The notes under the pieces are model-generated. The model was not told the origin of the DNA. It ran no database searches and worked only from the letters and a program-made list of their open reading frames with translations. 9,446 nucleotides of DNA from NCBI GenBank assembly GCA_036821645.1, contig DAISJD010000122.1, forward strand, positions 1 through 9,446, in the 5' to 3' direction. This stretch comes from DAISJD01 sp036821645. Its GTDB lineage: Bacteria; Pseudomonadota; Alphaproteobacteria; ATCC43930; CGMCC-115725. Both the position numbers and the translations under genes were made by a program. Position 1 is the first letter of the stretch, and every line of letters begins with the position of its first letter. Shown here piece by piece: positions 1-7,000 of this stretch.

Positions 1-621
1 ATGCGCCAGAGATTCCTAGACCATCCCGATGGTCGGCGCGCCTATGGCGAAATCCTTTCCGTCCTCGGCCCTGAATTTCAGGCGGCAATCCGGGGGGTCG
101 GCGACCGGTTTCCCGATTTCATCCTGCCCGATGCCGAGGGGCGGCTGGTGCGGTCGACCCGGCTCTTGGCGAACGGCCCGTTGGTACTGACATTTTTTCG
201 CGGTGCCTGGTGCCCCTATTGCCGGGCGACCATGGCCGCGTTTCAGGCGATCCTCCCGGGTATTCGGGCCATGGGGGCACAGTTGGCGGCGGTCTCTCCC
301 GATACGGGGGGCAGGCTTGCCGCAAACAAGCGGCAAGCGGGCCTGGACTATCCGTATCTTTGCGATGTCGATTGCGCGCTCGCCTTGGAAATCGGGCTGG
401 TCATGCGGCTGCCTCTGAGCTATCGCGCGATACTGGAACGGGCCGCCACCGACGTCCCGACGCATCAGGGGCATGGCGGTTGGTTCGTGCCGGTTCCGGC
501 CAGTTTCATCCTCGATCGGGACGGGGTGATCCGAGATCGTTTTATCGATCTCGATTTTACCAATCCAACGGAACCCGACCAGATCCTCGACCGGTTGCGG
601 GAAGTGGTTGCGGCCTTGTAA
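1..621 (+). CDS. Peroxiredoxin-like (AhpC/TSA, thioredoxin-fold) family protein
   Basis: This 206-residue protein is a probable cytosolic thiol peroxidase or thioredoxin-like reductase acting on hydrogen peroxide or organic peroxides. The core signature is FFRGAWCPYCRATM at about residues 65-78, giving a C71-x-x-C74 pair that resembles the active site of the peroxiredoxin-like/AhpC-TSA family. An N-terminal helical stretch (about 1-30) precedes the fold, and the C-terminal part has the expected strand VPASFILDRDGVIRDRF followed by a short helix. There is no signal peptide. The ATG is the first base of the window, so the true start may lie upstream; the length is close to that usual for the family. 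A hairpin follows the TAA stop, and the next gene, a DoxX-like protein, begins 105 bp downstream. Family assignment is firm; substrate and reductant are not known from the sequence. Confidence 0.9.
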   Translation: MRQRFLDHPDGRRAYGEILSVLGPEFQAAIRGVGDRFPDFILPDAEGRLVRSTRLLANGPLVLTFFRGAWCPYCRATMAAFQAILPGIRAMGAQLAAVSPDTGGRLAANKRQAGLDYPYLCDVDCALALEIGLVMRLPLSYRAILERAATDVPTHQGHGGWFVPVPASFILDRDGVIRDRFIDLDFTNPTEPDQILDRLREVVAAL

Positions 622-626
622 CCGGC

Positions 627-651
627 AGACGATAACCCCCGGTTATTGTCT
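627..651 (+). terminator. Hairpin after the peroxiredoxin gene, possible terminator
   Basis: Bases 627-636 (agacgataac) pair with 642-651 (gttattgtct) over 10 positions, one of them a G-U wobble, around a 5-base loop. The hairpin begins 6 bases after the stop codon. No T-tract follows, so intrinsic termination is uncertain; it could instead be an mRNA 3'-end stabiliser or Rho-assisted site. Confidence 0.4.
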
Positions 652-726
652 CCATGACCGAATGTTATTTCCCATCGCAACAAACTCGGTGCATTGTGCG
701 GCTGAAATTTTCTCAGCAGGAGACCG

Positions 727-1185
727 ATGATGGACATGGTTACAATGAAGCGTTTCGCCCCTTGGCCCCTGTCCGGGTTCAATGCCTTCGTGTTTTTATG
801 GTACTTGCAATATAAATTCACCGGCCACGAGGGCAGCGTCGATCTGTTCACCACGCTCACCGATTGGCTTGGTTTTCATGGTTACGAGCGCATCATGCGG
901 ATCGGGACGGGGTCGGCTGAACTCTTTGCCTCTCTGTTGCTGTTCTTACCCCGCTTTCAGGCGCTGGGGGCGTTGTTGTCGTTTGGGATTATGGCGGGGG
1001 CGATTTTCTTTCATGTGGTCTCGCCGCTCGGCATCGATCCGTATAATGACGGGGGCATCCTCTTCATGCAGGCCTGCGGCGTTTTAGTGTCATCATTCGT
1101 CATCATTGTCTTGCGCCTGCGCGATCTCAATCCGACATTGGTGAGCCAATCCTTGGGCTTTCTCTTCTCGTATCCGAGCCGGTAA
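727..1185 (+). CDS. DoxX family integral membrane protein
   Basis: The 152-residue protein is hydrophobic, with about four membrane helices: roughly residues 15-32, 58-76, 80-103 and 113-130. It carries DoxX-like segments such as the tract around RIGTGSAEL, the HVVSPLGIDPYNDGG loop after helix 3, and a short basic tail after helix 4. DoxX-type proteins are small inner-membrane proteins; some are linked to oxidative-stress or thiol homeostasis systems, but most have no proven reaction. An AGGAGA ribosome-binding sequence at 718-723 lies just upstream of two tandem ATG codons (727 and 730). Its spacing of about 6 bases fits the second ATG slightly better, so the start could be 730. The upstream peroxiredoxin makes a redox role plausible, but that is inference. 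A hairpin separates the two genes, so co-transcription is not assured. Confidence 0.85.
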   Translation: MMDMVTMKRFAPWPLSGFNAFVFLWYLQYKFTGHEGSVDLFTTLTDWLGFHGYERIMRIGTGSAELFASLLLFLPRFQALGALLSFGIMAGAIFFHVVSPLGIDPYNDGGILFMQACGVLVSSFVIIVLRLRDLNPTLVSQSLGFLFSYPSR

Positions 1186-1199
1186 AAGGAGGGGGGGGG
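1186..1199 (+). other. Purine tract with strong SD-like sequence and G9 run after the DoxX stop
   Basis: Directly after the TAA stop the sequence reads AAAGGA followed by nine G residues (1191-1199). AAAGGAGG is a textbook ribosome-binding sequence, yet the only nearby in-frame reading frame is a 9-codon one at 1208-1237 (MADRSGSVL), and the FAH gene has its own site further down. It may be a fortuitous purine tract, or a remnant of a lost small gene or leader peptide. Confidence 0.35.
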
Positions 1200-1273
1200 C
1201 GATTTTAATGGCGGATCGATCGGGTTCGGTGCTATGAGCCGACCGGTGCGACACGGGACGGAGGACGGATCCC

Positions 1274-2134
1274 ATGAAACTCTTGCGCTACGGTCCGGTT
1301 GGACAGGAAAAGCCGGGTCTTTTAGATGCGGCGGGGCATGTGCGTGATCTTTCAGGCATCCTTCCCGATCTTGCCGGTGCTGCCTTGGGGCCCAAGTCCC
1401 TCTCTGGGCTCGCCAGCTTGGATGTGGATGCTTTGCCCATCGTGCCGGGTCCCGTGCGCCTTGGTCCTTGCGTTGCGGGCGTATCGAAGATTGTCGGTGT
1501 CGGGCTCAACTACGCCGATCACGCAGCCGAGGCGGGCCTGACCGTTCCGCCGGAACCGATTTTATTCTTGAAGGCTTCGACGGCGCTTGCCGGGCCGTAC
1601 GATCCGATCACCCGCCCAAAACAGGCGCAAAAATTGGATTGGGAGGTTGAACTTGCCATTGTAATCGGCACCACGGCCAGCATGGTCGACGCGGAGCGCG
1701 CCCTCGACTATGTGGCCGGTTATTGTGTGATCAATGACGTTTCGGAACGGGCGTTTCAAACCGAACGGTCGGGTCAATGGACCAAGGGCAAGAGTGCCGA
1801 TGGTTTTGCCCCCTTGGGTCCCTGGCTTGTCACCCGTGACGAAGTGCCGGATCCGCAGGCGCTTGATCTCTTTCTCGATGTCAACGGTGTTCGGCGGCAA
1901 ACCGGCAATACGGCGACCATGGTCTATGGTGTTGCCTATCTCGTGAGCTATATCAGCCAGTTCATGCGGCTTCTACCGGGCGACGTGATTGCGACGGGGA
2001 CGCCGCCGGGGGTTGGCATGGGTTTCAAGCCGCCGGTTTATTTGCAACCGGGCGATATCGTCCGGCTTGGGGTGGGTTGTCTCGGCATTCAAGAACAGCG
2101 CATCCTCGATTGGTCGGTCGAGGCACACCGCTGA
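1274..2134 (+). CDS. Fumarylacetoacetate hydrolase (FAH) family enzyme, 2,4-diketo-3-deoxy-fuconate hydrolase/ureidoglycolate lyase-like
   Basis: This 286-residue protein is a soluble metal-dependent enzyme of the FAH fold, which hydrolyses or hydrates C-C bonds in 2-keto acids using a bound divalent cation. The N-terminal segment MKLLRYGPVGQEKPGLLD resembles that of enzymes annotated as ureidoglycolate lyase or 2,4-diketo-3-deoxy-L-fuconate hydrolase. The catalytic half starts at about KIVGVGLNYADHAAE (72-86). The metal-binding pattern is visible as E124-x-E126 in DWEVELAIVIG and D155 in CVINDVSERAFQ. It is followed by GQWTKGKSADGFAPLGPW and the C-terminal LLPGDVIATGTPPGVGMG. Length is normal for the family. 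A GGAGG site at 1260-1264, nine bases before the ATG, supports the start. No pathway partners are adjacent, so the substrate cannot be assigned. An elaborate set of inverted repeats overlaps and follows the stop. Confidence 0.9.
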   Translation: MKLLRYGPVGQEKPGLLDAAGHVRDLSGILPDLAGAALGPKSLSGLASLDVDALPIVPGPVRLGPCVAGVSKIVGVGLNYADHAAEAGLTVPPEPILFLKASTALAGPYDPITRPKQAQKLDWEVELAIVIGTTASMVDAERALDYVAGYCVINDVSERAFQTERSGQWTKGKSADGFAPLGPWLVTRDEVPDPQALDLFLDVNGVRRQTGNTATMVYGVAYLVSYISQFMRLLPGDVIATGTPPGVGMGFKPPVYLQPGDIVRLGVGCLGIQEQRILDWSVEAHR

Positions 2135-2177
2135 TGCGGCACCTCGACCGGCCGCATGCCTTTGTGCTATGCAAAGG
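2115..2177 (+). promoter_or_regulatory. Cluster of overlapping inverted repeats at the 3' end of the FAH gene
   Basis: Three potential hairpins are visible. First, 2115-2123 (cggtcgagg) pairs perfectly with 2142-2150 (cctcgaccg), and an inner ccgc/gcgg stem (2128-2131 with 2136-2139) frames the stop codon. Second, 2134-2140 (atgcggc) pairs perfectly with 2151-2157 (gccgcat); it shares bases with the first, so the two are mutually exclusive. Third, 2159-2164 (cctttg) pairs with 2172-2177 (caaagg), placing a purine-rich AAAGGGGA (2173-2180) partly in a stem. No clear T-tract follows. This could end the FAH transcript or fold in the leader of the cold-shock gene. The pairing is seen directly; the function is inferred. 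Confidence 0.35.
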
Positions 2178-2227
2178 GGACGTAGCGGCGTGTCTTGGTT
2201 TGGGATTTGACGGCGGTTGGTGTGGCG

Positions 2228-2917
2228 ATGATGCAAAAAGGGCAATCCGGGTCTCCGGTCCGGGCCGATGCGCCTGAAAACGGGCGTCTCATTGAGGCGG
2301 TGGTGAAATGGTTCAATCTTGCCAAGGGCTTTGGCTTCGTCACCCCGACCGATGGCACGCCGGATGCATTTTTGCCGATGGCCATTGTGCGCCGTGCGGG
2401 TCTGCATGATCTGGAACCGGGTGCGTATTTACGGTGCACGGTCGGGCCGGGGGCTAAGGGTCCCTTAGTTTATGCGATCCATGCCGTGGCACAGCCCACT
2501 TCTGCCGTGCGCCCTGCTGCACCAAGACAGGTTCCGCGTCCCCCTGCGGCACCGGTAGTGCCGCCCCCCAACGATTTGGCACCGGTAGTGCCGCCCCCCA
2601 ACGATTTGGCACCGGTAGTGCCGCAATCCAACCATCCCGCACCCACACGGGTAATGCCCCGCCCCAGTCGTCCAATACCGCCGCCGCTTGAGCTTGGCGA
2701 TTATATCGGCAAAACCGTCGAGGCGACGGTAAAATGGTACGAGGATGGCAAGGGTTTCGGTTTTGCGGCACTCGATGGCGGGCGGCAGGATGTTTTCATC
2801 CATATGACGGCCCTACGCCGGTCCGGGGTATCACGGATTGTTGAGGGTCAACGTGTGCGGGTATCTGTTATCGAAGGACGCAAAGGGCTCGAAGCGGAAT
2901 ATATCGATCTGATCTAA
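2228..2917 (+). CDS. Double cold-shock-domain protein with proline-rich repeat linker
   Basis: The protein has two CspA-like OB-fold domains that should bind single-stranded RNA or DNA. Domain 1 begins at EAVVKWFNLAKGFGFVTP, with an intact RNP1-like KGFGF but a degenerate second motif (DAFLPM, where VFVH is usual). Domain 2 begins at EATVKWYEDGKGFGFAA and keeps both motifs (KGFGF and DVFIHM). The linker is rich in Pro and Val and contains tandem 10-residue repeats of the type APVVPPPNDL. Double cold-shock proteins with a linker are common in alphaproteobacteria. The start is uncertain: tandem ATGs at 2228 and 2231 are chosen, but the frame stays open to a TTG at 2195, which would give 240 residues. 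No strong ribosome-binding site precedes either start. It converges on the minus-strand lipoprotein gene. Confidence 0.88.
   Translation: MMQKGQSGSPVRADAPENGRLIEAVVKWFNLAKGFGFVTPTDGTPDAFLPMAIVRRAGLHDLEPGAYLRCTVGPGAKGPLVYAIHAVAQPTSAVRPAAPRQVPRPPAAPVVPPPNDLAPVVPPPNDLAPVVPQSNHPAPTRVMPRPSRPIPPPLELGDYIGKTVEATVKWYEDGKGFGFAALDGGRQDVFIHMTALRRSGVSRIVEGQRVRVSVIEGRKGLEAEYIDLI
2549..2638 (+). repeat. 30-bp tandem repeat in the cold-shock protein linker (two exact copies plus one diverged)
   Basis: The units at 2549-2578 and 2579-2608 are identical over 30 bp (starting gcaccggtagtgccgccccc). A third unit at 2609-2638 matches over its first 16 bp and then diverges. The period is a multiple of three, so copy-number change would preserve the frame and add or remove a 10-residue APVVPPPNDL unit. 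Confidence 0.95.
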
Positions 2918-2954
2918 GGGCGGTTCGTCGGGGCGTTAGCCGTAAAACCGCCCT
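2917..2954 (+). terminator. Inverted repeat between convergent genes, possible bidirectional terminator
   Basis: Bases 2917-2925 (agggcggtt) pair perfectly over 9 bp with 2946-2954 (aaccgccct), around a 20-base loop that contains a small ggc/gcc stem. It begins at the last base of the cold-shock stop codon and ends 8 bases before the stop codon of the convergent lipoprotein gene. No T-tract is present on either strand, so efficiency as an intrinsic terminator is doubtful. The position between two gene ends supports a terminating role. Confidence 0.5.
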
Positions 2955-2962
2955 GCCTGGAG

Positions 2963-3547
2963 CTAACTAGAAAAGTCGCCATTGCCGTCGGCGTTTGGGT
3001 TGCGGGCCGGGATCAAGGCGCGGACCAATTGCGCGATTGAATTCTTGAACACGGGGTCATCGACGCTGCTGCTGGCCGGAATATGGCCGAATGTACCGCT
3101 AAGGCGCGTATTGCCCCGACACAGGGCGGCGACGACCGGCACGTCCGATCCGGCAGACGGCATGCGCGTATCCGTAACCGGGGGCAGGTTTTCCGGGACG
3201 ATCTCACAAACCCGGCTATCGGCATAGCGGGCGGCGGGGCCGAACAACAAGGCCGCCGTATAAGAAGAGTGAGGATTGTCCGTCGCCTGGAACCGGGTCG
3301 GCGCAAAGCCGGTCCCTTGCATGGCCGCAATCACGGGGGCAATCGCATCGGCTTGACTGATATTGGTGAAGGGGGTGCCTTGCACCGTTACCTGTACGGG
3401 GCCAAGACCGCCTTCTTCGCCGGGGGCATAGGCGGGATCGTAGCTCAAATAGGCAAGGACACCGGGATTCGAGCCGCAGCCTGCAAGGAACAGGGCGAGA
3501 ACCACGCCGGATAATGGGGAAAGAACCTTGATATTTTTCCCATTCAT
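2963..3547 (-). CDS. Putative lipoprotein of unknown function
   Basis: The 194-residue product has a clear lipoprotein signal: basic N-terminus MNGKNIK, a hydrophobic core VVLALFLAGC, and a lipobox L-A-G-C with the lipidated cysteine at residue 24. The following Gly-Ser does not resemble an inner-membrane retention signal, so an outer-membrane anchor in the periplasm is likely. The mature part is about 171 residues and has two further cysteines (in SRVCEIV and AALCRGN) that could form a disulfide bond. I do not recognise a family. The start at 3547 is supported by the signal peptide; a weak GAAGAAAG purine stretch lies upstream. It is transcribed convergently with the cold-shock gene and divergently from the giant kinase. 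Two palindromes about 60-105 bp upstream of its start are candidate operators. Confidence 0.8.
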   Translation of the reverse strand: MNGKNIKVLSPLSGVVLALFLAGCGSNPGVLAYLSYDPAYAPGEEGGLGPVQVTVQGTPFTNISQADAIAPVIAAMQGTGFAPTRFQATDNPHSSYTAALLFGPAARYADSRVCEIVPENLPPVTDTRMPSAGSDVPVVAALCRGNTRLSGTFGHIPASSSVDDPVFKNSIAQLVRALIPARNPNADGNGDFSS

Positions 3548-3607
3548 GATGAGGCACTTTCTTCAAAACGATCGAATGACCGAAAAAACGACCGTAAAAC
3601 CGTGATC

Positions 3608-3650
3608 GCATCGGACCGATGCATAAAGTGTGATCGCATCGGGTCGATGC
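3608..3650. promoter_or_regulatory. Two 15-bp palindromes in tandem, candidate operator
   Basis: Two near-identical units, TGATCGCATCGGACCGATGCA (3603-3623) and TGATCGCATCGGGTCGATGCA (3631-3651), are repeated at 28-bp spacing. Each contains a dyad: gcatcgg-a-ccgatgc at 3608-3622 (7-bp arms) and gcatcg-ggt-cgatgc at 3636-3650 (6-bp arms). Duplicated short-spacer palindromes ahead of a gene are typical of dimeric-repressor operators. They lie upstream of the lipoprotein start and on the far side from the kinase start. The regulator is unknown. Confidence 0.55.
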
Positions 3651-3895
3651 ACAAGGGTCATGTCCAAGATACGCGTGTTAGCCGAGCGCAATCCCCAATT
3701 TTTTTTAAAACGCGCTCACGGGCTCAAAAAAGACCCCGTTTAAAAAGAGTGGGACTAATGGCGGCATATCCTGTGCCAGTCGGGCCAGTGAACAAGGATA
3801 ATGTGGAGAATTTATGGCATTTGTGCAGATGCGTAAAACCTTGCCGTTTATAAAATTGCCGGGTTAAAGGTGCTGTTTTGTTGACGAATGCCCGT

Positions 3896-3916
3896 GTATC
3901 CTGTTAGTCAGGATAC
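3896..3916 (+). other. Perfect 8-bp inverted repeat in the kinase upstream region
   Basis: Bases 3896-3903 (gtatcctg) pair with 3909-3916 (caggatac) around the loop ttagt. The repeat lies about 135 bp before the kinase start and just downstream of TTGACG (3881-3886). There is no T-tract, so it is not an obvious terminator. It could be a regulator site near a promoter, or a hairpin in a 5' untranslated leader. Confidence 0.4.
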
Positions 3917-4051
3917 GGTATTCATGATGATTGTCTGATTGAGAATGCGGCGTGTGGTCCTCGATTTAAAGTGTATGGGCCTATTCTGCTCATGCGTCTT
4001 GGCTGATCCGGGGCCAAAGGATGGGGCGTACAGACGATTCCACACAGATAT

Positions 4052-7000
4052 ATGATCGATGGCTTTCAGGTTTTGGACTGTGTGGAACGCGATGCCCGGT
4101 ACACGTGGTATCGTGCCCTTCGGCTTGAGGATGGGCTTGCGGTCATTTTACGGTTTGGCACGGCCCAAACGCCGCCTGCCGCAACTTTGAACGAAGCCGC
4201 CCTGCTGACCCAACTGAAAGGTGGGGCGGTCGAAGAACCGACGGGGGTCTATACGGGCGAGACCGGGGTCGTGCTTGGGGTGCGCGATCGGGGTGAGGTC
4301 TTTTTGACCAGTTGCATCCCTGCGGGCGGCATGGCGCTCGATGCGTTTTTGACCCTTGCCATCGCCATTGCCGATGCGGTTGCGGATTTGCACCGTCGGG
4401 CCGTCATTCATCGCGATTTGCGTCCGGTTCATATTCGTTTCGATCCCGCGACGGCGGGGGTGCGTCTTGGCGGGATGCGGGTGGCCGCCCGGATTGTACA
4501 GGATATTGCCGCCGCCCCCCGTCAGGCGATGCTCGATGGGGATCTTGCCTATATTTCCCCCGAACAAACCGGCCGCATGAACCGGTCGATCGACCACCGG
4601 ACCGATCTTTATTCGATCGGGGTTATTTTTCATCAGATGCTGACCGGTACCGTTCCGTTTACGGCACAAGACCCGTTAGGATGGGTGCACCGTCATATTG
4701 CCCGCACCCCAACCCCCGTGCATGCCTATCGACCGGATGTGCCGCCGCAGATTTCCGCCATCATTTTGCGGCTTTTGGCGAAAATGGCGGAACAGCGTTA
4801 TCAAGGGGCGGAGGGCCTGAAGCGCGATCTGGAATATTGTCGCCTATGCCTGGAGACGACCGGGTCGATCCCGGATTTCGCCCTCGGCCGTAATGATCGC
4901 CCGTTATATCTCAGCCTTGCCGAAGCCTTGTACGGTCGCGAGACGATGGTTGCGGCCCTGCAACAATCGCTTGAACGGGTCACGGCGGGCGAGGTGGAAC
5001 TGGTGCTGGTGGCGGGTTATTCCGGCATCGGCAAGTCCGCCCTGGTTCATCAAATTCGCCGCCCGACGGCCTTGGTCAATGGGTATTTCATCGAAGGCAA
5101 GTTCGATTCCCGTCAGCGCGATATCCCTTTTTTGGCCGTGGCGGAATGTTTGCGCGATCTCGTCGGGCAGATCCTGACGGAAGGGCCGGAACGCTTGGCC
5201 CGATGGCGTCACCTCTTGAACCAGGCTTTGGGCCAGCAGGCCGGATTGATGCTGGAAATCGTGCCGTCGCTCGAATGGGTGATCGGCCCGCAACCGGTCG
5301 TGCCGACCGTCTCGCCGGCGGAGGCGCAAAATCGGTTTCAACTGGTCCTGATCCGGTTCCTGCAAGTTTTTGCCGCCCAAGAACACCCGCTGGTAATGTT
5401 TCTCGACGATCTGCAATGGGCCGATTCAGGGTCCTTGCGCTTGTTGCAAGGGGTGATGACGGATGCAGGACGCCATCATGTGATGGTGATCGGCGCTTAT
5501 CGTCACAACGAGGTCGGCAACCACCATCCGCTGACCCGTGCGGTCGATGCGATTACGGCCTCTGCCGCCGTGACGCTGCTGGAACCCCAGGCTCTGACGG
5601 CGAAGGACGTCGCCCATTGGTTGGCGGATTCCTTGCGAGCCCCGCTTGAACAAGTGACCGAGCTTGCCATTCTCTTGTCCCAGCGCAGCGGCGGCAATCC
5701 GTTTTTTCTGCGCCAACTGGTGACGAGTTTGGTGCGCGATCAATTGATACAGTTCGACGAACAGGCCAATGCCTGGGTCTGCGACGTCGATGGGATCAAG
5801 GCGGCCTCTCTATCGGAAGACGTCGCCGTTCTCCTCACCCATCGGTTGACCTTATTGCCGATGCGAACCCGCGATGTCTTGCGCGTGGCGGCCTGTTTCG
5901 GCAATCGCGTCGATCTTGCCCTCCTGGCGACGGCGGTCGCGGCCACGGCGGATGAAACCGTCGAGGCCCTGTGGCCTGCGGTGAGCGAAGGGTTGATGGT
6001 CCTGATCGAAGAAACCGCCGAGACGCAGATTTTCCGCTTTGCTCATGACCGGGTGCAGCAGGCGGCCTTTGAGCTGACCGATCAAAGCGTTTTGCCGTCC
6101 CTGCACCTCAAGGTCGGGCGGCTATTGCGTGATTGGGCCCACGGTGCCCACGAAGCGCCGTTGTTCGATACGGTGCGCAATCTCAATATCGCCCACCCCC
6201 TGATCGACGATCCCGACGAACGCGCAGCCCTCTGTCGGCTCAATATTGCGGTCGCAGCAAAGGCTGAGGCATCTTTCGCCTATGATGTCGCCCTTGGTTT
6301 CATCAAGATCGCACAAGATCTGGAACAGGCCGTGGTCGATGATCGGGCCTTGCGCTTTCATCTCAATCTGCGGGGGGCGGAACTCTCGTATCTCGTGCGG
6401 GATTTCACCGGGTCGGAGCAATTCGTCCAAGCGGCCGAAGCCCTGGCCCGGTCGCGGCTTGAGCGATGCGTGGCGGCGGAAATGCGCGTACGGGCCGATA
6501 TGTTTTTGGGTTCCCACGCATCGGCGACCGTCAAGATTCTAGAAGCACTGGCGATCCTCGATATCCATTTGCCGCAAAAGAATGTGCGCCTCCATATCGC
6601 ACGCGGGGCCTTGGCGATGCGGGCCGTGCGTCACACCCTACACCGCATCTTGCAACAGGCAAGCCCGATGGATCATGCGGAGGCGCGTCAGGCGATGCGT
6701 TTGTTGCTGTTGGGTCTGACGGCAGGGTTTTTATCCAGTTCGACTTATTTTCCGCTTTTCGCCATCCAAGGCACGCGCTTATCGCTGGATTACGGCGTCG
6801 CCCCGGAATCGGCGCAGCTTGTGGTCGGTGTCGGCCTGACCCTATCGGCCATGGGATTTGTCGAAAGCGGTCATCTTTTGGGTCAGGCGGCCCGCGAATT
6901 GGGCAGAAGACAGGGGTCTTATGAAACCGATGCCGCCTTTGCCTTGGGGGTCAGCCATTGGAAAGCCCCCATCAGTCAGTCGGCGGCGATTTTGCGCCAA

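Larger units (their letters stand above)
3548..4051. other. Divergent intergenic region, no convincing gene
   Basis: About 500 bp lie between the lipoprotein and kinase start codons. Compared with its neighbours the region is AT-rich in parts, with T8AAAA at about 3709-3720 and TTTATAAAATT near 3847-3857. An 83-codon GTG-started frame (3602-3853) begins inside the palindromes and has no recognisable protein features, so it is not called as a gene. The region presumably holds promoters for both flanking genes. TTGACG at 3881-3886 is a good -35-like hexamer, but no good -10 sits at the right distance, so I do not place promoters. Confidence 0.5.

Noticed and set aside
2465..2803. Minus-strand frame with repeated GGRHYRCQIV units
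   Set aside because: The repeats are the antisense reading of the 30-bp linker repeats of the cold-shock gene, not an independent repeat protein.
3083..3514. Plus-strand 143-codon frame opposite the lipoprotein
   Set aside because: The minus-strand frame carries a clean lipoprotein signal peptide; the plus-strand product is a Gly/Arg-rich shadow.
3603..3651. Possible minimal CRISPR array
   Set aside because: Only two copies at 28-bp period, leaving about 7 bp between them; no spacer-sized unique sequence and no cas genes, so it fits an operator better.
3700..3765. Possible terminator around the T8AAAA tract
   Set aside because: The arms (ttttaaaacg and cgtttaaaaa) pair only imperfectly and no gene ends nearby on either strand.
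3602..3853. 83-codon frame in the divergent intergenic region
   Set aside because: Starts with GTG inside the tandem palindromes, has no ribosome-binding site, and its product has no recognisable features.
4312..4893. Plus-strand 193-codon frame overlapping the kinase N-terminus
   Set aside because: Out of frame with the kinase-like and ATPase motifs; Arg/Gly/Pro/Ser-rich composition typical of a shifted frame in GC-rich DNA.
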